From an uncultured Prevotellaceae bacterium (lineage in GTDB: Bacteria > Bacteroidota > Bacteroidia > Bacteroidales > Bacteroidaceae), in the NCBI GenBank assembly GCA_902774795.1, contig CACYKA010000030.1:1-37195 (forward strand): 37,195 bases of DNA, read 5' to 3'. The notes beneath the pieces are model-generated. The model was not told where the DNA came from. It saw only the letters and a program-made list of their open reading frames with translations, and did no database searches. Of the stretch, positions 1 to 8,560 are shown piece after piece; the first letter of the stretch is position 1, and every line of letters begins with the position of its first letter. Position numbers and translations under genes: made by a program.

Positions 1-515
1 GTGTTGTCACCAGTGTTGGTGCCAGTGTTCTCACCAGTGTTGGTGCTGCCATTCTCGTCGTCGTTGTCTTCAACGGTGCCGTCGTCGGCTGATGTAACAC
101 GCTTCACCTCTTCGCCGTTACGGTCAAAACAGGTAATCTGGATTGCTGTACCTGCCAGCTCGTCCTTCAGGTCAACGGCAGGAGTGAAGATGATGCGTCG
201 GCTGGTGATGAGCGATGTCTTCACCTTGTTAACGTCCTCTACGCTCTTCGCACGGAGTCCGAAGCGCATGGTGCCGAGTCCAGGCAGAGCCACGCTGTGA
301 CCTTCTGTCGCCCACGCCTTGATGACTTCGCCAGCTGCATCCCAGCAAGCCTGCATCACACCCTTGCTCACGCCGCTGCGGAGTGCTGCCTCCTTGATAA
401 CCTTGTCCTGTGCCAGGCTGGTGTACAGCTCAGGCTGCATAACATAACGATAAGTACCTGCGTCAGTCTTGCTGAACTTTACGAGTCTTTCTACTGCTTT
501 TACTTTAAGTGCCAT
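1..515 (-). CDS. HU-related histone-like DNA-binding protein (C-terminus cut by window edge)
   Basis: A nucleoid-type DNA-binding protein of the HU/IHF superfamily, in the longer Bacteroidales variety. Reading the minus strand from the ATG at 515-513, the protein begins MALKVKAVERLVKF and continues through an HU-like body with VIKEAALRSGVSKG (about residues 40-53) and a GHSVALPGLGTMRFGLR stretch (about 73-89) that corresponds to the HU beta-sheet and arm region. After about residue 140 it enters a low-complexity acidic tail built from T-N-T-G-E/D-N repeats, still open at the left edge (171 codons seen). The start is supported by a good promoter about 190 bp upstream and by the family's usual N-terminus. 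It is transcribed divergently from the antiporter. DNA bending or packaging is inferred from the family; the acidic repeat tail is unusual and its role is unknown. Confidence 0.8.
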   Translation of the reverse strand, partial: MALKVKAVERLVKFSKTDAGTYRYVMQPELYTSLAQDKVIKEAALRSGVSKGVMQACWDAAGEVIKAWATEGHSVALPGLGTMRFGLRAKSVEDVNKVKTSLITSRRIIFTPAVDLKDELAGTAIQITCFDRNGEEVKRVTSADDGTVEDNDDENGSTNTGENTGTNTGDN

Positions 516-623
516 AGTCTTTAGTTTTTGTGTTTGTGTTGTTGTTAATGTTAATTAGTTAATAATAGTTTTGTGTTTTGGGGCTGTTTAGTGAGATTTT
601 TTATTGTGCTTTTGTCAGGTCAT

Positions 624-645
624 TTTTCCTCGTGCACTAGGAAAA
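624..645 (-). other. Hairpin in the HU mRNA leader
   Basis: TTTTCCT (624-630) and AGGAAAA (639-645) form a 7-bp stem around an 8-nt loop. A second CCT..AGG pair (CCTAACTAGG) lies just beside it at 654-663. The hairpin lies inside the predicted long leader of the HU-like mRNA, so it may affect translation or mRNA stability. It has no U-tract on the minus strand, so it is not a clear terminator. Confidence 0.35.
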
Positions 646-704
646 TCTTTTTTCCTAACTAGGGCGCAAATTTTTCCTCCCTATGTAGCCTTATTTTCAC
701 GATG

Positions 705-735
705 CAAAGGTACTCATATTTTAGCGCTCTACAAA
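705..735 (-). promoter_or_regulatory. Bacteroidetes-type promoter for the HU-like gene
   Basis: On the minus strand there is a TTTG (-33 element, 735-732), a 19-bp spacer, and TACCTTTG (-7 element TAnnTTTG, 712-705). Both boxes and the spacing match the Bacteroidetes housekeeping promoter. It predicts a 5' leader of roughly 185 nt for the HU-like gene. Confidence 0.75.
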
Positions 736-805
736 AAATCCTGACTTAAACCTTTTGTTAAAATATGTAAACAATTTTATGCTTTACAGATACAACTCAT
801 TAGAC

Positions 806-1024
806 CGTCTTAAACGTCTTAAACGTCTTTTGCATTTTTTTGTAAATGCACAAAAAAGATGGTCAAACACCGCAAAGTTCGCGTACCTTATATATAATAT
901 ATAATAATATTAATATATATTAACAATTCTCTCCCTCTTTCTCTCTCAAAAATGTGTGTTTTGCAAAAAAGACGCTGAGGCGTTTGAGGCGTTTGAGGCG
1001 CTTAAGACACTTGTTAAGACGCTT
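806..1024. repeat. Inverted sets of 9-bp iterons in the 516-1413 intergenic region
   Basis: The 898-bp gap between the divergent HU-like and antiporter genes has no convincing coding sequence. It holds an AT-rich run near 890-922 and two groups of 9-bp direct repeats. The left group is CGTCTTAAA twice plus a partial third (806-831). The right group is GAGGCGTTT twice plus GAGGCGCTT (977-1003), followed by two more AAGAC words. Read on the opposite strand, the right group is AAACGCCTC, which matches the left group's AAACGTCTT with G:U-compatible differences, so the two arms could pair in RNA or DNA across about 150 bp. The function is unknown. Confidence 0.5.
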
Positions 1025-1345
1025 TTCTGCTATCAAAAGGATGATTGTAAACTGGCTGTAAGCAACCCCTGTTATCAACTCACCCAAACGGAGTACTTCA
1101 AAAACAACAAAAAATGACGATTTCTCCGTGTTTTTTGATGTAAAAATCTTTAGCTGCTGTTTTATTTGATAAAAATTAAAAACAATAAAAGTATTTGCGA
1201 GTGAAGGAATATGTTCTTTACCTTGGGGCGTTTCTTTTCTATCAAAATAACAGTTCTGAGTTTCAAAATATGCAATTTTTGTTTCAGAATATGCAAAAAA
1301 TGAACACTTTTAACATTAAAATGTGTTTAATTTTTTTTTTTTTCT

Positions 1346-1353
1346 TATCTTTG
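1346..1353 (+). promoter_or_regulatory. Putative -7 element for the antiporter gene
   Basis: TATCTTTG matches TAnnTTTG and follows a long T-tract (1331-1343), about 60 bp before the antiporter ATG. The expected TTTG 19 bp upstream is poor (GTGT), so this is a one-box match. Confidence 0.5.
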
Positions 1354-1413
1354 TCGAAAATTTTGTGACCTGTGCAAACTAGATAATAGATAATTATAAA
1401 TATTTTTTCAAAG

Positions 1414-2763
1414 ATGGTACAAGATTTGTACATTTTGATGATCACGGCAGCTGTGGTCAGTATTGTGTTTAAGTTGTTGAAGCAACCAGTTGTGCTCGGT
1501 TATATCGTAGCCGGTGTGCTGGTTGGTCCTCATCTGGCTGGTGGGAATCTTGTGAATCCTGACAACGTTAAGGCATGGGGCGACATCGGCGTACTGTTTG
1601 TGTTGTTCTGCATCGGTCTGGAGTTCCGTCTCAAAAATCTCATCAGCAGCGGCAAAGTGGCAGCCGTTGGTGCATTGACAATCATCTTGGGCATGATGGT
1701 GCTGGGCTACTGCGTGGGAATGGATGCCAATTTTGATATGATTAACTCGCTGTTCTTGGCAGGCATGCTCTGCATGTCGAGTACCACTATCGTGATGAAG
1801 GCCATTGACGAGGCTGGCATGAGCAAGGAGCGTTTCGTCAAGGGTGCAACCAGCATCCTGATTGTGGAGGACGTAGTGGCAGTAGTGCTGATGGTATTGC
1901 TCTCTAGCATTGCCATCCGTCATCAGTTCGAAGGTGCCGAACTGGCCAGCAAGGTTGTCGATCTCGCAATTACACTCGCTGCATGGTTTGTTTGCGGTAT
2001 CCTGATTATCCCGACGCTGATACGCAAAGTGAAAAATCATCTGAATGACGAGACACTTATCATCCTCGCCCTGGGTCTGTGCCTAGGTATGGTGCTGACG
2101 GCAGAGGAAGCAGGGTTCAGCAGTGCTCTCGGTGCTTTCGTGATGGGTTCAATACTTGCCGAGACTGTGGAGTCACACCGTATCGAAAAACTGATGACAC
2201 CGCTGAAGAATGTCTTTGCAGCTATCTTCTTCATCTCTGTTGGTATGATGATTGATCCGGCTTCATTGGCAGAATACTGGATGAGTGTCGTTTATGTCAG
2301 CCTGGTGATTATCGTCGGAATGATTATCTTTGCCACCTTGGGTTGCTGGTGGGGCGGTCAGACGATGCGTGACTCCATGCTTACCAGCTTCTCGTTTGTG
2401 CAGATAGGTGAATTCTCATTTATCATCGCTGGACTGGGTACCAGCCTGGGCGTTCTCAATCCTATCATCTATCCTATCATCGTGGCATCGAGTGTGGTGA
2501 CCACATTCCTCACACCTTATATTATGAAGGCTGCTGTGCCTTGCTATACATTCCTTTACAACCATGCTCCGGAGGGCTTGCGTGCTAAGATTGACCAGCG
2601 CGAGCAGCAGATGGCCGAGGCTGAGACTGCTACCGCTTCAGGCGGCAAGTCAATTGCCGACAAGGCACGCCATGCTGTCAGACATACTTTCTTCCTGAAG
2701 CATTTGGTTAACCTGTTTATCAAGAACATGAGTGCTCATGACGAAAACAAGAAAAAAGAATGA
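1414..2763 (+). CDS. CPA2-family cation/proton antiporter (KefB-like), membrane domain only
   Basis: A polytopic inner-membrane antiporter of the monovalent cation:proton antiporter-2 family, expected to exchange Na+ or K+ for H+. The 449 residues contain about 12 hydrophobic segments between residues 5 and 395. The GYIVAGVLVGP motif near the N-terminus is typical of KefB/NapA-like transporters. The conserved acidic pair in the transport core is E152-D153, within ILIVEDVVAVVL. After the last segment there is only a short charged cytoplasmic tail ending in DENKKKE. No TrkA-N/RCK nucleotide-binding domain is present, unlike KefB/KefC, so ligand gating through such a domain is not expected. It sits 30 bp upstream of the RND efflux genes on the same strand. 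The transported ion cannot be told from sequence. Confidence 0.85.
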   Translation: MVQDLYILMITAAVVSIVFKLLKQPVVLGYIVAGVLVGPHLAGGNLVNPDNVKAWGDIGVLFVLFCIGLEFRLKNLISSGKVAAVGALTIILGMMVLGYCVGMDANFDMINSLFLAGMLCMSSTTIVMKAIDEAGMSKERFVKGATSILIVEDVVAVVLMVLLSSIAIRHQFEGAELASKVVDLAITLAAWFVCGILIIPTLIRKVKNHLNDETLIILALGLCLGMVLTAEEAGFSSALGAFVMGSILAETVESHRIEKLMTPLKNVFAAIFFISVGMMIDPASLAEYWMSVVYVSLVIIVGMIIFATLGCWWGGQTMRDSMLTSFSFVQIGEFSFIIAGLGTSLGVLNPIIYPIIVASSVVTTFLTPYIMKAAVPCYTFLYNHAPEGLRAKIDQREQQMAEAETATASGGKSIADKARHAVRHTFFLKHLVNLFIKNMSAHDENKKKE

Positions 2764-2793
2764 AATAACATAAAACTAAAAAACTCAAAAAAT

Positions 2794-3918
2794 ATGAGAA
2801 TGAAATCGTTGAAATGGACTTTAATGCTCGGCGCTTTGGTTGGGCTTGGGTCGTGCGGCATCGACATGCCGAAGGAGACAAAGTCATCGTTTGAGACAAT
2901 GACAGTGAAGAAATCAGACATTGAGCTTCCTTATAAGTTCAGTGCCAGGATGAAGGGTCAGAACGACGTAACGGTAACGCCACAGGTGAGTGGACAGTTG
3001 ATGAAAATTTGTGTATCTGAAGGTCAGCAGGTGAAGAGAGGACAGACGCTCTTTGTCATCGACTCACGCAATGCCCAGTTGGAACTGGAAGCTGCACAGG
3101 CTAACCTGCAGGCTGCACTGGCTTCAGAGAACTCTGCCAAGCTGGAGTATGAGTCAAACAAGAACCTGTTTGACAAGAAGATTGTGAGCAGCTATATGCT
3201 GAACAACTCAGAGAATGCCTACAAACAGGCTCAGGCTGCAGTGGCTCAGGCACGTGCTGCTGTGAACCGCGCAAGGGTGAACCTCGGTTTCTGCACCATC
3301 ACGGCAAATGTTTCGGGCGTTATCGGTGAGATTCCTGTGCGTGTCGGTGACCAGGTGTCGCCAGCTACACAGCTGACCATCCTCAGCGGCAATACTGCGA
3401 TGTATGCTGAGATTTCAGTTACCGAGGCTATTATCGAGAATATGGTGAAGGAGGGCGTGAAGGCTTCTGATATAGACAAGCATATTGCAAAATCGCCTGA
3501 TGCTACATTTGTCATGAAGAATGGTACGGAGTATCCTCACAAGGGTCGCGTTATCTCTCTGACAGGTGTCGTGAATGCTGCTACCGGCTCACTGACCGCC
3601 AAGGTGGCGTTCCCTAACCCTGACGGACATCTGTACTCTGGCATACAGGGTAACGTAGTGATGAACTTCGCTGAGAAGGGAGTGATTGTCATTCCTCAGA
3701 ATGCTGTGGTTCGTCTTCAGGACAAGTCTCAGGTTTACATGGTCAAGGCCGACAGCACTGCTACCGCTGTTGAGGTTACGACAGAAGATACTGGCAACGG
3801 TAAGGAGTTTATCGTGCTCACTGGTCTGAAGGCCGGCGACCGTATCGTGACCACAGGAGCCAACAACGTGACGGAAGGTCAGAAGGTGCTCTTTCCTGAA
3901 GTGAAAAGTGAAAAGTGA
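2794..3918 (+). CDS. RND efflux periplasmic adaptor (membrane fusion lipoprotein)
   Basis: The adaptor subunit (AcrA/MexA, HlyD_D23 type) that bridges an inner-membrane RND pump and an outer-membrane channel. The N-terminus is a lipoprotein signal ending in a VGLGSC lipobox. Next come a barrel-sandwich (lipoyl-like) half (GQLMKICVSEGQQVKRGQTLF), a long alpha-helical hairpin rich in Ala/Gln (about residues 105-165), the second lipoyl half, and beta-barrel and membrane-proximal domains to the C-terminus. Its length of 374 aa is normal. The next gene is its cognate pump, 22 bp away. The last codons (EVKSEK) are written by a 7-bp tandem repeat that overlaps the stop codon, and the pump gene ends in the same residues. 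Confidence 0.92.
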   Translation: MRMKSLKWTLMLGALVGLGSCGIDMPKETKSSFETMTVKKSDIELPYKFSARMKGQNDVTVTPQVSGQLMKICVSEGQQVKRGQTLFVIDSRNAQLELEAAQANLQAALASENSAKLEYESNKNLFDKKIVSSYMLNNSENAYKQAQAAVAQARAAVNRARVNLGFCTITANVSGVIGEIPVRVGDQVSPATQLTILSGNTAMYAEISVTEAIIENMVKEGVKASDIDKHIAKSPDATFVMKNGTEYPHKGRVISLTGVVNAATGSLTAKVAFPNPDGHLYSGIQGNVVMNFAEKGVIVIPQNAVVRLQDKSQVYMVKADSTATAVEVTTEDTGNGKEFIVLTGLKAGDRIVTTGANNVTEGQKVLFPEVKSEK

Positions 3919-3928
3919 AAAGTGAAAA
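3901..3928 (+). repeat. Four tandem GTGAAAA heptamers across the adaptor stop codon
   Basis: Four exact copies of GTGAAAA lie at 3901-3907, 3908-3914, 3915-3921 and 3922-3928. They encode the adaptor's last residues and stop codon and fill most of the gap before the pump gene. The same heptamer recurs at 7083-7110. Confidence 0.9.
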
Positions 3929-3940
3929 AAGAACTTCCGC

Positions 3941-6900
3941 ATGAAGAACAATATTTTCATTAACAAATACGTGATGGCGTGTGCCATCTCTATTGTGATA
4001 GCGCTGGTGGGCTATATCTCTATGAGCACACTGCCAGTAGAGCAATATCCTGATATCGCGCCACCAACGGTGAATGTCTCAACCAGCTACACCGGTGCTG
4101 ATGAGAACACTGTGATGAAGTCGGTCATTCAGCCGCTGGAAGAAGCCATCAACGGTGTGAACGACATGACCTACATGACCTCAAAAGCATCGTCGAACGG
4201 TGATGTAGATATCAACATATACTTCAAGCAAGGCAGCGACCCCGACATGGCGACGGTGAACGTGCAGAACCGCGTAACCCGCGCACAGTCTCTTCTGCCT
4301 GCAGACGTGAACAAGGTCGGCGTGAAGGTTGAGAAACGCCAGAACAACATCTTGCAGATTTTCGCCGTGAAGAGTACCGACGGCAAGTATGACGAGGACT
4401 TTGTGTCTAACTATGTAGATATCAACGTCAAGCCGCGTCTGATGCGTATAACCGGCGTAGGTAACGTACAGAGTCTCGGTAACACCTATGCGCTGCGTAT
4501 ATGGCTGAAGCCCGACGTAATGGCGCAGTATGGCCTGACACCTAACGATGTCTTCAATGCCATTGGCGGACAGAGCTTCGTGGCAGCTGTGGGAACACTG
4601 GGTGAGTTGTCGGAGAACTCTTACCAATACTCCATGCAGTACAAGGGTACTCTGAAGAGTGTCGAAGAGTTTAATGATATCGTGCTTCGCACCAGCGGTG
4701 GCGGCATGTTGCACCTGAGTGATGTTGCCGAGGTACAGATTGGTGCCATGAGCTACAACTTCACCTCGAACATTCAGGATAAGCCGGGTGCCCTGTTCAT
4801 GGTATTCGCAGCCCCAGGTGCCAACGCTACCGAGGTAAACGCACGTATCAACAAGACGTGTGAGGAGATGAAGAGCAGCATGCCGGCAGGACTGGAGTTC
4901 GTGACCATGATGACCAGTGATGACTTCCTCTTCGCTGCCATCCACAACGTGGTGGAGACACTTGTCATCGCCATTATCCTTGTGGTTCTTGTGGTGTTCT
5001 TCTTCCTGCAGAACTTCAAGGCCACCATTATTCCTTCTATCTCGATTATCGTGTCACTGCTGGGCACCTTCGCCGTTGTCTCGATGGCAGGCTTCTCGCT
5101 CAACATCCTGACGCTGTTTGCGCTGGTGCTCGCCATCGGTACGGTTGTGGATGATGCCATCGTGGTTGTCGAGGCCGTAATGGCGAAGATGGAGAATGGC
5201 ATCAGCGATGCCCGCGAGGCTACCCGCCAGGCTATGAACGAGGTGTCTGTAGCCGTAGTATCATGTACACTGGTATTCATGGCGGTGTTTATCCCTGTGA
5301 CCTTCATGCCGGGTACCTCAGGAACGTTCTTCACCCAGTTCGGTGTGACGATTGCTTCTTCTGTAGGTCTGTCATGTGTATCAGCCCTCACACTCTGTCC
5401 CGCACTTTGTGCTATCATGATGAGAGTGACGGAAGGCAAGAAGGAGGGCAAGGGTCTGACTTACTACACCAAGAAAGCCTACACCATAAGCTATAATGCC
5501 ATATACAACAAATACAGCGGCAGCGTTCAGAAGTTTATCAAGCGCCCCTTCTTGGCGTGGACAGTACTGGCAATCGCTGCTGTGCTGTTAGTGTTCTTCA
5601 TGAAGAGCCTGCCATCAGGTCTTGTGCCACAGGAAGACCAGGGTGTATTCCTTGCTGAGGTGCGTGCACCGGAAGGAACCACGCTGATGCAGACCCGTGA
5701 AATCATGAAACAGGTGGAGGCAAAGGTGAAGAAGATTCCTGAACTGGAGAGCTTCGCCGTATGCTGCGGCTACGGTATGGTATCGGGTCAGGGTTCAAAC
5801 TTCGCTACGCTGATTGTTCGTCTGAAGAACTGGGACGAACGTCCAGGCATGAACCACCTTATTGACCTCGTTATCGGTCGTTTCTACTATGACTGTATGG
5901 ATATCAAGAACGTACAGGTGCTGCCATTCCAGATGCCGCAGATTCCAGGCTATGGTACCAGCAACAGTGTGAGTCTTGTGGTGGAAGACCCCACCGACGG
6001 CAACCTGTCAGAATTTGCAAAGCATACAGAGAAATTCCTGGCTAAGTTGTCTGAGCGCCCTGAGATAGGCTCTGCTATGTCATCATACTCTGAGCGCTAT
6101 CCGAAGTATCAGGTTGATGTCGATGCTGCCCAGTGCGACCGTGCCGGCGTGTCACCATCCGACGTGCTTAACACACTTGGTTCTTTCTGTGGCGGCGCTT
6201 ATATCGGTAACTTCAACCAGTTCGGTAAGGTTTACCGCATCATGGCGGCTGCATCACCAGAGTATCGTCTTGACCCATCATCTCTGCACAATATCTTCGT
6301 ACAGGTAAAGGGTGGTAAGATGGCTCCGATTTCAGAGTTCGTCTCAATGAAAGAAATCGTCGGTCCGCCGAACATCGAGCACTTCAACCTGTTCCAGAGT
6401 ATTTCATGTTTCGTGACGCCGGGCAGCGGATATACCGAGGGTGATGCCCACAAGGCTATTGCTGAGGTGTTCAAGGAGGAGATGCCTGCTACTGCTACCT
6501 ATGAGTATAGTGGTATGTCGCGTGAGTTGGAGGAAGCTGCAGGCTCTAATGCCACCGCATTCATCTACATCATCTGCGCAATCCTTATATACCTCATTCT
6601 GGCATCGCTCTATAACTCATGGTTCACACCGTGGGCTGTGCTCTTCAGCGTACCTTTCGGACTGATGGGAGCCTTTATATTCGCATATTTTGGCAACCAG
6701 CTCGGCTTACCTGGTATGGACAACAACATCTACCTGCAGACGGGTGTCATCATGTTGATAGGTCTGCTTGCCAAGACGGCCATCCTGATTACAGAATTCG
6801 CTACAGAGCGCCGTGCTCAGGGTCTTAGTATCGCCGATGCAGCCTTCGAGGCTTGTAAGGAACGTTTGCGTCCTATCTTGATGACTGTTGCCACGATGAT

Positions 6901-7093
6901 TATCGGTATGATACCTCTTGTTATTGAGGGTGGTGCCGGTGCCAATGGTAACCGTGCCCTCGCTCTGGGTGTCATCGGCGGTATGAGTGTCGGCACTGTT
7001 GCCCTGCTCTTCGTCGTTCCAGCCTTCTTCATCGTGTTCCAGACACTGCATGAGAAGTTCCAGGGGGCTCCTGAAGTTAAGAGTGAAAAGTGA
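3941..7093 (+). CDS. RND multidrug efflux pump, HAE-1 family (AcrB-like)
   Basis: The inner-membrane, proton-driven trimeric pump of a tripartite efflux system. At 1050 aa it has the normal AcrB length. TM1 is at the N-terminus and is followed by the STLPVEQYPDIAPP signature and a large periplasmic porter loop. TM2-TM6 follow from about residue 335, then a second periplasmic loop, then TM7-TM12. The proton-relay residues are present: the aspartate pair D404-D405 in GTVVDDAIVVVEAV, and K945 in LLAKTAILITEF, equivalent to AcrB D407, D408 and K940. It has an adaptor upstream and a TolC-type channel downstream, so the system is complete. Substrates cannot be predicted; HAE-1 pumps usually export amphiphilic drugs, bile salts or dyes. 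Confidence 0.95.
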   Translation: MKNNIFINKYVMACAISIVIALVGYISMSTLPVEQYPDIAPPTVNVSTSYTGADENTVMKSVIQPLEEAINGVNDMTYMTSKASSNGDVDINIYFKQGSDPDMATVNVQNRVTRAQSLLPADVNKVGVKVEKRQNNILQIFAVKSTDGKYDEDFVSNYVDINVKPRLMRITGVGNVQSLGNTYALRIWLKPDVMAQYGLTPNDVFNAIGGQSFVAAVGTLGELSENSYQYSMQYKGTLKSVEEFNDIVLRTSGGGMLHLSDVAEVQIGAMSYNFTSNIQDKPGALFMVFAAPGANATEVNARINKTCEEMKSSMPAGLEFVTMMTSDDFLFAAIHNVVETLVIAIILVVLVVFFFLQNFKATIIPSISIIVSLLGTFAVVSMAGFSLNILTLFALVLAIGTVVDDAIVVVEAVMAKMENGISDAREATRQAMNEVSVAVVSCTLVFMAVFIPVTFMPGTSGTFFTQFGVTIASSVGLSCVSALTLCPALCAIMMRVTEGKKEGKGLTYYTKKAYTISYNAIYNKYSGSVQKFIKRPFLAWTVLAIAAVLLVFFMKSLPSGLVPQEDQGVFLAEVRAPEGTTLMQTREIMKQVEAKVKKIPELESFAVCCGYGMVSGQGSNFATLIVRLKNWDERPGMNHLIDLVIGRFYYDCMDIKNVQVLPFQMPQIPGYGTSNSVSLVVEDPTDGNLSEFAKHTEKFLAKLSERPEIGSAMSSYSERYPKYQVDVDAAQCDRAGVSPSDVLNTLGSFCGGAYIGNFNQFGKVYRIMAAASPEYRLDPSSLHNIFVQVKGGKMAPISEFVSMKEIVGPPNIEHFNLFQSISCFVTPGSGYTEGDAHKAIAEVFKEEMPATATYEYSGMSRELEEAAGSNATAFIYIICAILIYLILASLYNSWFTPWAVLFSVPFGLMGAFIFAYFGNQLGLPGMDNNIYLQTGVIMLIGLLAKTAILITEFATERRAQGLSIADAAFEACKERLRPILMTVATMIIGMIPLVIEGGAGANGNRALALGVIGGMSVGTVALLFVVPAFFIVFQTLHEKFQGAPEVKSEK

Positions 7094-7110
7094 AAGGTGA
7101 AAAGTGAAAA
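7083..7110 (+). repeat. Second GTGAAAA heptamer array across the pump stop codon
   Basis: Four tandem heptamers (GTGAAAA, GTGAAAG, GTGAAAA, GTGAAAA) overlap the pump's C-terminal codons and run into the gap before the outer-membrane factor. They also create a spurious in-frame GTG at 7097 upstream of that gene's likely ATG. Confidence 0.9.
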
Positions 7111-7120
7111 GAATAGCATT

Positions 7121-8542
7121 ATGAAAATCAAGAATATCATTGCATTCGCAGTCGTGGGCTTTATGCTCACGGGCTGCGGTATATATAACAAGTACGAGCA
7201 GAATACGCCTACGCCTGCCGATGTCTTTGGTAGCGACGAGAACGTAAAGGTTGCCAATACTGAGACGACTATTGCCCAGATGTCGTGGCGTGAGTTCTTC
7301 ACAGACCCTCTGCTCCAGCAGCTTATAGAGCAGGTGCTGGCGAACAATACCGACCTCAACTCTGCACGCATCGCCGTCGAGAAGAGCGAGGCTTCGCTGA
7401 AGGCTGCAAAGATGGCCTACCTGCCATCACTGGCTTTCGCACCTCAGGGTACAATCTCCAGCTTTAACAATAATGCTGCCGTAAAGACCTATAACGTGCC
7501 GCTGCAGCTGTCGGTGGACCTTGATGTGTTCGGTTCTATCACCAACAAGAAGCGTGCAGCGAAGGCTGTGCTCCTCCAGGCTCAGATGCAGGAGGAGGTA
7601 GTACGTACCAACCTCATATCAATCACGGCTCAGCAGTATTTGATGCTGCAGGTGCTTGACCGTGAGCTTGAAATCCTCATGCAGACCGACAGTCTGTGGA
7701 ACAAGTCACTCGAAACGGAGGAGTCGCTGTGGGAGAACGGTAAGGCTTACAGTACCGCTGTCAACCAGATGGAAGCTTCATACCTGAGTGTGAAGACGCA
7801 GATTGTCGATACTCGCCGCAACATCCGTGCCGTCGAGAATGCTATCTGCAAGTTGCTGGCAATCAGTCCGCAGCCCATCAAGCGCCAGAAGTGGGGCAGT
7901 TCCATCCTGCATTATGCTGATGAGACGGGTGACGAAGCAGCGCGCATGTTCACCGACAAGTACTTGAGAATCGGAATACCAGCCCAGATGCTTGAGAACC
8001 GCCCTGACATTCTCATGGCAAACCACGCCATGGAGGAGGCCTTCTACAATACGGCAGCAGCACGCTCTGCTTTCTATCCTTCCATTACGCTCAGTGGCGC
8101 AGCAGGATGGACCAATAATTCAGGCGTGAGCATCGTTGACCCTGGCAAACTGCTGTTGAATGCTGTAGCACAGCTCACACAGCCTATCTTTGCACGTGGC
8201 AAGCTGACAGCAAACAAGAAGATAGCTCAGCTCACTGAGGAAGACCTGCAGAAGAAATATGTGCAGATGGTCATCAATGCCGGAAACGAGGTGAACGAGG
8301 CTATGGCCGACTGCATGACAGCCCGCGATAAGCACGGCTACTATCAGCGTCAGGTGCAAGTGCTTCATGAGGCATACATAGGTACCCATGAGCTGATGGA
8401 TAATGGTAAGGCCAGCTACATCGAAGTACTGAGGGCTCAGGAGTCTCTGCTTGATGCACAGCTTAATTCTGCTATGAACATGTACTACGGTGCCGAATCC
8501 ATCATAGCACTTTATATCGCTCTCGGCGGTGGATCGAAGTAG
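7121..8542 (+). CDS. Outer-membrane efflux lipoprotein (TolC/OprM/NodT type)
   Basis: The outer-membrane channel of the RND system. I place the start at the ATG at 7121 because it directly gives a lipoprotein signal (MKIKNIIAFAVVGFMLTGC); the in-frame GTG at 7097 is part of the heptamer repeat. The 473-aa protein shows the two repeated OEP halves (about residues 50-245 and 275-470) with long coiled helices. Typical features are WREFFTDPLLQQLIEQVLANN, ENRPDILMANHAMEEA and, near the end, SYIEVLRAQESLLDAQL. It lies 27 bp after the pump gene and is presumably co-transcribed with the adaptor and pump. Confidence 0.93.
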   Translation: MKIKNIIAFAVVGFMLTGCGIYNKYEQNTPTPADVFGSDENVKVANTETTIAQMSWREFFTDPLLQQLIEQVLANNTDLNSARIAVEKSEASLKAAKMAYLPSLAFAPQGTISSFNNNAAVKTYNVPLQLSVDLDVFGSITNKKRAAKAVLLQAQMQEEVVRTNLISITAQQYLMLQVLDRELEILMQTDSLWNKSLETEESLWENGKAYSTAVNQMEASYLSVKTQIVDTRRNIRAVENAICKLLAISPQPIKRQKWGSSILHYADETGDEAARMFTDKYLRIGIPAQMLENRPDILMANHAMEEAFYNTAAARSAFYPSITLSGAAGWTNNSGVSIVDPGKLLLNAVAQLTQPIFARGKLTANKKIAQLTEEDLQKKYVQMVINAGNEVNEAMADCMTARDKHGYYQRQVQVLHEAYIGTHELMDNGKASYIEVLRAQESLLDAQLNSAMNMYYGAESIIALYIALGGGSK

Positions 8543-8560
8543 CATTGAAAGAATGAAAGA

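Noticed and set aside
1408-2040. Long minus-strand open frame opposite the antiporter
   Set aside because: It mirrors a clear membrane-protein gene and has a His/Gln-rich composition typical of antisense reading; no promoter or family match.
4181-5451. Long antisense open frames within the RND pump gene
   Set aside because: They overlap a complete, well-conserved pump and show no domain.
7097-7120. GTG at 7097 as start of the outer-membrane factor
   Set aside because: It is created by the heptamer repeat and would put eight polar residues before the lipoprotein signal; the ATG at 7121 is better.
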